Assembly (NCBI GenBank): GCA_036567845.1
Contig: DATCTT010000024.1
Coordinates: 1-34,773 of the forward strand
DNA length: 34,773 nt
Origin: MWAR01 sp036567845
GTDB lineage: Bacteria > Muiribacteriota > Ozemobacteria > Ozemobacterales > Ozemobacteraceae
Direction of reading: 5' to 3'
Numbering within the stretch: the first letter of the stretch is position 1; each line of letters begins with the position of its first letter. Of this stretch, positions 1-8,559 are shown piece by piece. The position numbers were made by a program, and so were the translations under genes. Under the pieces are notes generated by a model. That model saw only the letters and a program-made list of their open reading frames with translations, was not told where the DNA came from and made no database searches.

Positions 1-533
1 GGGCGGCTCCCCGGGGCGGGGTCCCGTCCCCGACCCGCGCCACCCCTTGGCTTTTGGTGCTTTCCCCGCTCGGGCCACCGGTCCGGGGATCCGATGAAGC
101 ACGCGCCACCGGTTCCCGGCTCCGGGTCCGCCTGGCGCGGACCTCTTTGCCCTTTTCCATTTTAGCCGTGAAAGCCGGCTCCGGAGCCATCCTTCCCCGG
201 TGGAGTGTACAGAGGCGCTTTCCAGCTAAAATGAAAATGGCGCTCGGAACGGTGTTCCCGCCCCCGCTCGGGGCTTGCACAGGGCAAGCGAAGCCGAAGA
301 TTTCGAAAAATATCCCGGGGCTGAAAATTTGCCGCGCTAGCTGCAAACCCTCAGCGGCGCTTTGGGTCGGGCTGTTTCGTGGCCTTGCAAAGCGCCATCC
401 AAAGTTGGAGACACGCTAGAGAAGTTATTTTCTATCGTATTATTCTTAGCGCTATTTTTATTAGCAGCTCTAGCTGCTAAAGGGAAAAACGTGTTTCGTA
501 CCTTCGAAGTGTCTGGAGATCCCGGATGGGATG
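1..533. other. Gene-poor stretch with dense inverted repeats
   Basis: I see no convincing gene. Open frames here lack a ribosome binding site and have low-complexity, Arg/Pro-rich translations. The stretch is rich in dyads. They are a 7-bp perfect stem at 125-131/137-143, an imperfect ~24-bp inverted repeat (151-175 with 216-241) around the 12-bp palindrome GGCTCCGGAGCC (177-188), and perfect short stems at 246-250/254-258 and 273-278/284-289. From about 419 the base composition turns AT-rich, and there is a 9-bp stem at 461-480. The AT-rich part encodes a short hydrophobic frame that the IS3 element cuts at 533. This could be a structured RNA, a repeat element or decayed mobile DNA; I cannot decide which. 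Confidence 0.5.
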
Positions 534-582
534 GACCTGAAGTGACCCCGGTTTGGTGGACACTTTTTCGCTTATGATTGAG

Positions 583-590
583 AAGGAGGT
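583..590 (+). promoter_or_regulatory. Ribosome binding site of IS3 orfA
   Basis: AAGGAGGT lies 7 nt before the ATG at 598. It is a near-perfect anti-16S match and fixes the orfA start. Confidence 0.85.
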
Positions 591-597
591 GTCCCCC

Positions 598-912
598 ATG
601 CCCAAGACTCGTCCCCCATATCCACTGGAGTTCCGCCAGCAGCTCGTAGACCTCGTTCTGGCCGGTCGAAGTCCTGAAGACCTGGCAAAGGAGTTCGAGC
701 CGTCGGCGGTGACGATTCGCAACTGGGTAACCCAGGCCAAACGCGATGGCTCGAAGTCACCATCGGGCCTGAGCTTGACTGAACGCGATGAGCTGACCCG
801 ACTGCGGCGGGAAAACAAGCGGCTTCGTGTTGAACGCGAGATCCTGTCAAAAGCAGCCGCCTGGTTCGCTCGGGAGACGAATTCGATCCCCGACAAATCT
901 TCGAATTCGTAA
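598..912 (+). CDS. IS3-family transposase OrfA
   Basis: A 104-residue helix-turn-helix protein of the IS3 OrfA (HTH_Tnp_1) type. It binds the element ends and normally supplies the N-terminal part of the OrfAB transposase. The N-terminal half has the family pattern (YPLEFRQQLVDLV, then AVTIRNWV). The C-terminal part is a leucine-zipper-like segment (LRRENKRLRVEREILSKAAAWFA). The end of the frame overlaps the -1 frame of orfB near 895-898 (GACAAATC), where programmed -1 frameshifting would occur, although the A run is short. This gene itself looks intact. Confidence 0.93.
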   Translation: MPKTRPPYPLEFRQQLVDLVLAGRSPEDLAKEFEPSAVTIRNWVTQAKRDGSKSPSGLSLTERDELTRLRRENKRLRVEREILSKAAAWFARETNSIPDKSSNS

Positions 913-1929
913 AGGCGCACCAGGACATGTATCCGGTCACCACCATGTGTCGTCTGCTGAGCGTCTCCACCAGCGGCTACTATGCGTGGATCAATCGTCC
1001 TCCCTCCGCACGAACGATACGCAACCATGAACTGACCACCCGTATTCGCAAGATTCATGCAGGCTCTCGCGAGACCTATGTTATCCGGTTAATGTCGGCC
1101 AGCTCATCCGGTTGATGTCGGCCACTTTGTCCGGTGGAAGTCGGCCACTCCATCCGGCTCGAAGTCGGCCAGGTATCCGGTGTAGGCCGGATACACTGGC
1201 CGACTTCCCGGATTGGGTGGCCGACTTGACCGGATTACGCACGAGACCTATGGCCGACTCCGGATCCATGCGGAATTGAAGAGTGAAGGGATACTCATCG
1301 GACCAAAGCGGGTTGCCCGGCTGATGCGAGAGGCCGGCATCCAGGGCGTTACTCGTCGCAAGGCGTGCCAAACAACGATTCGCGGGCGCGATACGCATAT
1401 GATTCCCGATCTTGTCGATCGGAAGTTTGTCGCGGATGGTCCCAATCGCCTTTGGGTTGCAGACATCACCTACATCCCCACCTGGGCAGGCTTTCTCTTC
1501 CTGTCAGTCGTTCTCGACGCCTTTTCCAGGAAGGTCATTGGCTGGGCGATGGAGGGTAACTTGCGCACAGAACTCGTGTTGCAGGCCTTGAACATGGCTC
1601 TTCACCAGCGCAGACCTCCGGATGTCGTTCATCATTCCGATCAAGGCTGCCAATACACCTCAATCGCCTTCGGAAACCGTTGCAAGGAAGCGGATGTCCG
1701 CCCTTCGACGGGATCGGTCGGTGATTGCTTCGACAATGCGATGTGCGAGAGTTTCTTCGCAACTCTGGAGTGCGACCTTCTCGCACGCCGCCGTTTCAAG
1801 ACACAGTCCGAAGCGCGAATCGCCGTCTTCGAATTCATCGAAGGTTGGTATAATCCCAGAAGACGGCACTCCGGTTTGGACTATTGCCCCCCCGTGGAAT
1901 ACGAAAGACGGCACACGCAGGCTGCATGA
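897..1929 (+). pseudogene. IS3-family transposase OrfB, split by a 163-bp insert
   Basis: This is the DDE integrase-type catalytic subunit of an IS3 transposase. The 5' part (frame from 897, possible internal ATG at 927) reads normally to the Glu-Thr-Tyr codons at 1071-1079. It is then broken by the insert at about 1079-1241 and resumes in another frame from the duplicated Glu-Thr-Tyr codons to the stop at 1929. The catalytic residues are all in the 3' part: Asp in VADITYIPT, Asp in HHSDQGCQYTS, and Glu in NAMCESFFATLE. The insert plus one repeat copy is 172 bp, so the two halves are in different frames and the insert also brings stops. Precise loss of those 172 bp would restore the reading frame. 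Confidence 0.93.
1079..1241. mobile_element. MITE-like insert built from iterated IS21-type terminal repeats
   Basis: A non-coding insert inside IS3 orfB. It has four tandem direct copies of a ~19-bp unit (ATCCGG, 5-6 variable bases, GTCGGCCA) at 1083-1101, 1106-1124, 1129-1147 and 1152-1171. These are followed by an 8-bp perfect hairpin (GTATCCGG/CCGGATAC, 1173-1194) and two inverted copies of the same unit at 1197-1213 and 1218-1235. It starts TG and ends CA. The flanks repeat CGAGACCTATG (1070-1080 and 1242-1252); if the TG belongs to the element, the duplication is 9 bp. Multiple terminal repeats and TG...CA ends are characteristic of IS21-family elements. No istA/istB remains, so I infer a minimal derivative mobilised in trans. 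The duplication is slightly longer than usual for IS21. Confidence 0.75.
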
Positions 1930-2045
1930 TTACGAAAGCCCTGAACCGTCCACCAAATCGGGTCCACTTCAGGTCGATGACCAACATACTCTATTCTATT
2001 GAATGATTTGGTGCGGGAAAAGTGCGATAGTCCAAGCGGACGGGA

Positions 2046-2726
2046 TCAGCCCAGAACGGAGGAGAGGAGCCGCAGGTCGTCCGGCCGGGTGACCTTGAGA
2101 TTGAGCGGCGAGCCCGGGGCCAGGTAGACGGGAACGCCCAGCCGTCGGACGAGACCGGCCTCGTCGGTGCCCTCGACACCCTGGCTGCGGGCGAGCTTCA
2201 GGGCCTGCCGGAGCAGTTTCACGGGAAAAATCTGCGGCGTCTGCATCGCGTGGACGCGGCCCCGGTCGATCGTTCCCGTCACGACACCGTTGCTGCTCTC
2301 GACCAGGGTGTCGGATGCCGGCAGGGCGCACGAGGCATTCCCCTTTTCAAGCGCGAGATGGAAACATTCACGTACCAGCTCCGGGGTGATCGCAGGTCTG
2401 GCCCCGTCGTGAACGGCAACCCACCCGTCATCATCGGAAATGCTCAAAACGCCCGCCTCGACCGAGTCCTGCCGCCTCGCCCCACCAATAATATATTTTA
2501 CAGGATGTTTTGGAGACCAGCCGGCAAGGAGGCTTCGTCCTTCTTCGACCCAGGCTTCCGGAAGGACGACCGTGATTTCCATGGTTTCGGGAACGGCGTC
2601 GAAGCACTCGAGACTCCATTGGAGAACCGGCTTGGCTCCGAGCCGGAGGAATTGTTTCGGAGTTTCGCTTTTCATGCGGGTTCCCGAGCCGCCTGCGACA
2701 ACCACGGGATAGAGAACGGGGTTCAT
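2046..2726 (-). CDS. ispD: 2-C-methyl-D-erythritol 4-phosphate cytidylyltransferase
   Basis: Third enzyme of the non-mevalonate (MEP) isoprenoid pathway: it couples CTP to MEP to give CDP-methylerythritol in the cytosol. The 226 residues are the usual length. Visible motifs are the nucleotide-binding loop AGGSGTRM (residues 11-18) followed by PKQF, VAVHDGARP (103-111), TDEAGLVRRLG, and NLKVTRPDDL near the C-terminus. It is the last gene of the leftward operon, starting 15 bp after the polyprenyl synthase gene that consumes MEP-pathway products. An AAAGG Shine-Dalgarno precedes the ATG at 2726. I see no terminator before the IS3 element. Confidence 0.96.
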   Translation of the reverse strand: MNPVLYPVVVAGGSGTRMKSETPKQFLRLGAKPVLQWSLECFDAVPETMEITVVLPEAWVEEGRSLLAGWSPKHPVKYIIGGARRQDSVEAGVLSISDDDGWVAVHDGARPAITPELVRECFHLALEKGNASCALPASDTLVESSNGVVTGTIDRGRVHAMQTPQIFPVKLLRQALKLARSQGVEGTDEAGLVRRLGVPVYLAPGSPLNLKVTRPDDLRLLSSVLG

Positions 2727-2741
2727 GATCTGCCTTTCGGT

Positions 2742-3656
2742 TCAGCGATTACGTGCCAGAAGCCAGTCGGCAATGGCCGGCAGCTCCGGAATGGGCCGCG
2801 GAAGCTTGCTGCATGCGGCGACGGCGTTGTCACGCGCCCGCGCGGCTTCCCGCTTCGCGCCATCCAGGCCCAGGAGAGAAGGATACGTGGACTTGCCGTG
2901 ACGGACGTCGCTGCCGGGCGTTTTGCCCAGATCCGCGGCGGCGCCCTCCACGTCGAGAATGTCGTCGATGATCTGGAACAGCAGGCCGACCTGGTGGCCG
3001 TATTCCGAGAGCAGGGCCAGCTCTTCGGGCCTTGCACCGCCCAGGATGCCACCGATGCCAATCGAGACTTCCAGAAGGGCACCGGTTTTCAGCCGGTGGA
3101 TGCGGCGCAGCTCGTCGAGCGAGATCCTGCGCTGCTCGCCCTCGATGTCGAGAACCTGGCCTCCCACCATGCCGGCGTGGCCGGAGGCTTCGGCGAATCG
3201 TGAGACGGCCGCCAGAACGCGGTCGGCCGGCAGACCGTCCCGACCGATGCCGGACATCCATTCGAACGCCAGCGTTTGGAGCGCATCCCCGGCCAGAATC
3301 GCCATCGCCTCGCCGAACACTTTGTGGTTCGTCGGCCGGCCGCGGCGCAGATCGTCGTCATCCATCGCGGGAAGGTCATCGTGAATAAGCGAGTAGGTGT
3401 GGAGCAGTTCGAGGGCGCAGGCAGCACGCAGCACCCCTTCACCGGCAGCCCCGAAGCCTTCCGCCGTGATCAGACAGAGTGCCGGTCGGATACGTTTTCC
3501 GCCCGCGCAGACGCTGTACCGCATCGCCTCGTGAAGCTTCGGTGGCACAGCATCGGCGGGAGGAAGCCAGCGTTCAAGCGCCTCGTCAACACGGAGGCGA
3601 CATCCCTGGAGGCGCCGCTCGAGATCCTTTCCGGCGGATTCCGTGACGGCGTTCAC
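2742..3656 (-). CDS. Short-chain polyprenyl diphosphate synthase (farnesyl/geranylgeranyl type)
   Basis: A class I trans-prenyltransferase that condenses isopentenyl diphosphate with allylic diphosphates to make FPP or GGPP. The 304 residues contain GKRIRP (53-58), the first Asp-rich motif DDLPAMD (93-99) with the short spacing of bacterial FPP/GGPP synthases, the downstream RRGRPTNH segment, and the second Asp-rich motif DDILD (231-235). The GTG start overlaps the xseB stop by 4 nt (GTGA, 3653-3656), indicating translational coupling. xseA-xseB-ispA order is common in bacteria. Product chain length (ispA versus GGPP synthase) cannot be fixed from sequence alone. Confidence 0.93.
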   Translation of the reverse strand: MNAVTESAGKDLERRLQGCRLRVDEALERWLPPADAVPPKLHEAMRYSVCAGGKRIRPALCLITAEGFGAAGEGVLRAACALELLHTYSLIHDDLPAMDDDDLRRGRPTNHKVFGEAMAILAGDALQTLAFEWMSGIGRDGLPADRVLAAVSRFAEASGHAGMVGGQVLDIEGEQRRISLDELRRIHRLKTGALLEVSIGIGGILGGARPEELALLSEYGHQVGLLFQIIDDILDVEGAAADLGKTPGSDVRHGKSTYPSLLGLDGAKREAARARDNAVAACSKLPRPIPELPAIADWLLARNR

Positions 3657-3952
3657 GTCAGGCGGCCATCCTTGTCGGGGTCATAGGGCGATTCGACCGC
3701 CTCCTGGGCACTGCCGAGCAGCTGCACCATCCGGGCCTCGGCAGCATCGAGCGCCTGTCCGCACCGGCGGCCGAGCAGCGTGCCGACTTCGTAAAGACGC
3801 AGGCCGAGCTCGAGGGGCGTGCCCTCCTGCTCCAGCGCCTCGACGGTCTGCTCCAGGCGCTCCATCGCATCCTCATACGAGAGGGCGGCGATCGCCTCGG
3901 ACGTCAGGGCCGCAAGCTCCTCGAGCTGCTTCGCATCTGAGGGTTTCTTCAT
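3653..3952 (-). CDS. xseB: Exodeoxyribonuclease VII small subunit
   Basis: Small subunit of ExoVII, which with XseA degrades single-stranded DNA. It is 99 residues when started at the ATG at 3952. That start overlaps the xseA stop (ATGA, 3949-3952) and gives the usual XseB length; a longer upstream extension is only the antisense frame of xseA. The core LSYEDAMERLEQTVEALEQ and the following LELGLRLYEVGTLL form the two-helix XseB fold. The C-terminus is acidic. It is coupled by overlapping codons to xseA upstream and the polyprenyl synthase gene downstream. Confidence 0.95.
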   Translation of the reverse strand: MKKPSDAKQLEELAALTSEAIAALSYEDAMERLEQTVEALEQEGTPLELGLRLYEVGTLLGRRCGQALDAAEARMVQLLGSAQEAVESPYDPDKDGRLT

Positions 3953-5242
3953 CGTTTCGTGCCTCCCGGGCTCTCCCGATCGATCTGTTCGACGGCCACG
4001 CGCGCGCGTCCGTCGGAGAACTTCAACTGGAGCTTCTGCCCCTGCGCCAGCCGCGCGGCCGACGTCACAACGGCCCCGCTCTCGTCCGTCGCGAGCAGGT
4101 ATCCCCGCCCGAGCACGGCGGTCGGATCCAAGGCCTTCAGCCGCGCCAAGAGCAGCTCCCATGCGTGGCGACAGCGGCTTCGGAACGCTGTGCATACGGC
4201 TTCGAGCTCGCGAACGGCATTCGAGAGATTCAGCCGGCGTTCGGCGACGAGCAGCGCCGGTTTTCTCAGGAACCGGCAGGCCCGTGCCCGCGCCAGCCGC
4301 TCCCCCAGCATCGCCAGCAGGTTCTTCAGGGCACGCGTGAGCCGGTCGCGCCGCTCCCGGACGCCCCGGATCAACTCCTCCTTCACGGGCACCGCAAGCT
4401 CGCCCGCAACGGACGGCGTCGCCGCCCGCTGATCCGCGACGAAGTCGGCAATCGTGAAATCGGTCTCATGACCGACGGCCGAGATCACCGGCGTTTCGGC
4501 CGCGGCGATCGCGCGCGCGACGGGCTCCTCGTTGAAGGTCCACAGGTCCTCGAGACTGCCGCCGCCCCGGGCCACGATGATGACGTCGACCCGCGGGTCC
4601 GCATCCAACCGCCGAATACCGGCGACAACCTCGGCGGCGGCCCCTTCGCCCTGCACCTTCACGGGAACGAGATACAGGGGCATGTTTGGAAACCGCCGGC
4701 GTATCACTCGATATATATCTTGAACAACAGCACCTTTCGGCGAGGTGACGATCCCGACGCCCCGCGGCAGGAACGGCAGCGGCTTCTTCCGGTCGGGGTC
4801 GAACAGCCCCTCGGCCTGGAGTTTTGCCTTGAGCTTTTCGAAGGCCTCATACAGCGCGCCGAGCCCCGCCGGCCGTACATCCGTGATGCTGAGCTGATAC
4901 TCGCCGCGCGGCGGGTATACGGAGATCGATCCGCAGGCGGCGATCAGATCGCCATTCTTGAACTCGTGCCGGATGCGGCGGCGGTTTCCAGCCCAGAGAG
5001 CAGCCCGAATAACAGCCTCGGCATCCTTCAGGGAAAAATACCAGTGACCGGAAGCAGCCTTCACCAGATTCGAGACTTCTCCCTGTACCCAGACAGACTC
5101 GAGAAGGGTGTCCTCCTCGAGCACGCGCTTGATATGCCGCGTAAGCTGGCCGACGGACAGGACATCGGGCCGCCCGGCAGTCTCATCGCCGGGCTCCCCC
5201 GCCCCATTGGCGGCAAGCTCGTCGAAGCTGGACTGACGAACG

Positions 5243-6694
<1,452 letters not shown>

Positions 6695-6738
6695 ATCTGG
6701 CAGGCTCCTCGGGAAAAGATTGGTGGAGCGGCCCGCTC

Positions 6739-7164
6739 TCAGGCCTCGGGAAGCAGTTCGAACAACGGGCGGCCGAAATCGATGATCTGGCCTTCCTCGA
6801 CCAGAACGGCTGTCAGACGTCCAGCGACCGGTGCAATGACCTGGTCCTGGATGCTGATGCCTTTGATGAGGCCGAGTGTCTGGCCCTTGATGACGGTGGC
6901 GCCGGTTTCGACCCGCTGCCGGCCAAACGAAAACACCCCGACCCGCTCCGCCCGGATCTGCCGGGAAACAGGCATCGTCGGGGGTTCTTCGGCCTCCGTA
7001 TCCAACACGGGCGCCGTGGCGAAAACCGCCGGCTGGACGGCCGGGCCGAGGATCATCCGGACCTTCAGCCGGGGTGCCTGCAGGTCGAGCTCCGAGAAGC
7101 CGGTCGCGCGCATCTCATCGATCAGCCTGCGGAGATTGGTAGTGAGACTCGTCGTGTCTGACAT
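6739..7164 (-). CDS. AccB-like (BCCP-like) protein lacking the biotin lysine
   Basis: A 141-residue protein (ATG 7164; ATG 7173 also possible) in the accB position directly before accC. The N-terminal helix (LTTNLRRLIDEMRATGFSEL) and the C-terminal beta-sandwich (KGQTLGLIKGISIQDQVIAP, then VAGRLTAVLVEEGQ and FGRPLFELLPE) match biotin carboxyl carrier protein. In canonical BCCP the hairpin reads EAMKM with biotin on Lys. Here the aligned turn reads KGISI and the lysine position is Ser104 (AGC, 6853-6855). Spacing to the conserved flanking residues is unchanged, so this is a substitution and not a shift. The protein should not be biotinylated. It may be a structural or regulatory homologue, as plant BADC proteins are, or carry something else; that part is inference. 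Confidence 0.85.
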   Translation of the reverse strand: MSDTTSLTTNLRRLIDEMRATGFSELDLQAPRLKVRMILGPAVQPAVFATAPVLDTEAEEPPTMPVSRQIRAERVGVFSFGRQRVETGATVIKGQTLGLIKGISIQDQVIAPVAGRLTAVLVEEGQIIDFGRPLFELLPEA

Positions 7165-7306
7165 GATGGTCATCCGTTCTTCAGCATTTGAAAGGGGATT
7201 CCAGCGATCTGCTGCTTCCGGGGCGGAACACAGGGCACGAAGCCGGAGCATGCTACCATGGCGGGCTGAACCGCGCAAGCCGCTTCCCCGAAGGTACCGT
7301 CAGCAC

Positions 7307-7335
7307 TTGACTTTCCTTCGGACGGCGGCTATCAT
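7307..7335 (+). promoter_or_regulatory. Sigma-70-type promoter of the 7405 gene
   Basis: TTGACT (7307-7312), a 17-bp spacer, then TATCAT (7330-7335). It lies about 70 bp before the start codon, in the divergent gap between the accB-like gene and the 7405 gene. Confidence 0.75.
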
Positions 7336-7404
7336 TCCGCCATCCGAGCGTTCGCGTAGGGCGACGATCGCATGATGAAATCAAGAGGAGAAAGGGATCG
7401 ACCG

Positions 7405-8451
7405 ATGTTGACCAAACGTTTCTTTGTGACCGTCCTTCTGCTGGCCGCGACCGCGATGAGCGCCATGGCTGGCGATCTGATGCAGCTTGTTCCCGAGAAC
7501 ACCGCGTTCCTGCTGAACGTGAACCTGGGCAAGATGTTCACCACCGAAGCGATCAAGAAGCAGATCGACGAGGGCATGGCCAAGCAGCCCGCCGACCAGA
7601 AGAAAGCCTATGACGAGTTCGTCGCCAAGACCGGCATCGATCCCTTCAAGCACCTGAAGACGATCGTGGTCTTCTCGGCCGCCAAGGCCGATCCGAAGTC
7701 CGAGAAGCAGGATGCCGGCGTTCTAATCGACGGCAGCTTCGAAGTCGCCAAGATCCTCGAAGCCATCAAGGCCGACAAGAAGGCCGCCGAAGATGTCACC
7801 ATCGAGAAGTATGAAGGCCTCGACGCCGTCAAGGCCAAGAAGGAAGCCGACGGCATGGCCGTGTTCCTCGACAACACCACCATCGTTCTCGGCACCGCCC
7901 CGGCGATCAAGTCGGTCGTCGATGTGAAGGGCCAGAAGGGCAAGAACGTCTCCGCCAACGCCGCCATCGGCAGCCTCCTCAAGAAGGTCGACACCGCCGC
8001 CACCCTCTGGGGCGTCGGCATGATCCCGCAGGCTCTCAAGGACCAGGCGAAGGCCAACCCGCAGGCCGCCCCTCTCGCCGCCGTCAACTCTCTGTTCTTC
8101 TCCTTCAACTATGACGCCGACCTGACCTTCAACTTCACCGGCGAAGTCGACAAGAAGGAAAACATGGATGCCGTCATGACCTCCCTCAACGGCTTCCTCG
8201 CCATGGTCAAGATGCTCGCCGGCCAGACCCCCGAAGCCGCCGAGATCCTGAACATGATCAAGGTCGAGGCCGTCGATACCGCCGCCCGCATCACTCTCAG
8301 CGTGCCGAAGGCGAAGCTCGATGAAGTCCGCAAGAAGATCGAGGACCGCATGAAGGCCGCCCCGGCCCCGGCCGCCGACGAGAAGGCCCCGGAAGCTCCG
8401 GCCGCCCCGGCCGCCACCCCGGCCCCTGAGGCCCCGGCCACCGGCAATTGA
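7405..8451 (+). CDS. Exported protein of unknown function, likely highly expressed
   Basis: A 348-residue protein with a clear signal peptide (MLTKRFFVTVLLLAATAMSAMAG, processed after AMA), then mixed alpha/beta sequence with no motif I can name with confidence. The opening (LVPENTAFLLNVNLGKMF) and the alternating pattern of later segments resemble DUF3352-like exported proteins, but only weakly. The last ~40 residues are an Ala/Pro/Glu-rich tail. Lys is almost always AAG and the codons are strongly biased, unlike most neighbours. With a near-consensus promoter, a good AGGAGAAAGGG site (7386-7396) and a strong terminator, this suggests an abundant envelope protein. The start at 7405 is chosen over ATGs at 7372/7375 because of that ribosome site and the signal peptide. 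Confidence 0.85.
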   Translation: MLTKRFFVTVLLLAATAMSAMAGDLMQLVPENTAFLLNVNLGKMFTTEAIKKQIDEGMAKQPADQKKAYDEFVAKTGIDPFKHLKTIVVFSAAKADPKSEKQDAGVLIDGSFEVAKILEAIKADKKAAEDVTIEKYEGLDAVKAKKEADGMAVFLDNTTIVLGTAPAIKSVVDVKGQKGKNVSANAAIGSLLKKVDTAATLWGVGMIPQALKDQAKANPQAAPLAAVNSLFFSFNYDADLTFNFTGEVDKKENMDAVMTSLNGFLAMVKMLAGQTPEAAEILNMIKVEAVDTAARITLSVPKAKLDEVRKKIEDRMKAAPAPAADEKAPEAPAAPAATPAPEAPATGN

Positions 8452-8469
8452 TCCAAACCGTTCTCCAGA

Positions 8470-8503
8470 ACGCCTTCCGGTTCGCCGGGAGGCGTTTTTC
8501 TTT
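8470..8503 (+). terminator. Rho-independent terminator after the 7405 gene
   Basis: An 11-bp stem (8470-8480 with 8485-8495, one G-T pair) closed by a TTCG tetraloop and followed by a T run (8495-8499, then TTT at 8501-8503). It starts about 20 bp past the stop codon. Confidence 0.93.
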
Positions 8504-8559
8504 CCCCTGAATTCCCGGATCCCTGAGATTTTCCTCACAACCTGCCGATACAGGGGGTG

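Larger units (their letters stand above)
534..1975 (+). mobile_element. IS3-family insertion sequence, inactivated by a nested insertion
   Basis: The element is bounded by 28-bp terminal inverted repeats (534-561 and 1948-1975) that match at 25 of 28 positions. It is flanked by a 4-bp direct repeat GATG (530-533 and 1976-1979), as expected of an IS3-type target duplication. It carries the usual two overlapping frames, orfA and orfB. With the nested insert and one copy of its flanking repeat removed, the element would be about 1270 bp, a normal IS3-family size. It sits 66 bp beyond the stop of ispD, in what appears to be intergenic DNA. Because orfB is split, this copy should be unable to move by itself. 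Confidence 0.93.

Noticed and set aside
54..419. Open frame of 121 codons in the gene-poor left edge
   Set aside because: No ribosome site, low-complexity Arg/Pro-rich product, and it runs across strong inverted repeats.
461..480. 9-bp hairpin as a terminator
   Set aside because: No T run follows on either strand.
1083..1171. Four regularly spaced ~19-bp repeats resembling a mini CRISPR array
   Set aside because: The spacers are only 4-5 bp, inverted copies follow, and the whole is bounded by a target duplication, so it is a mobile-element end.
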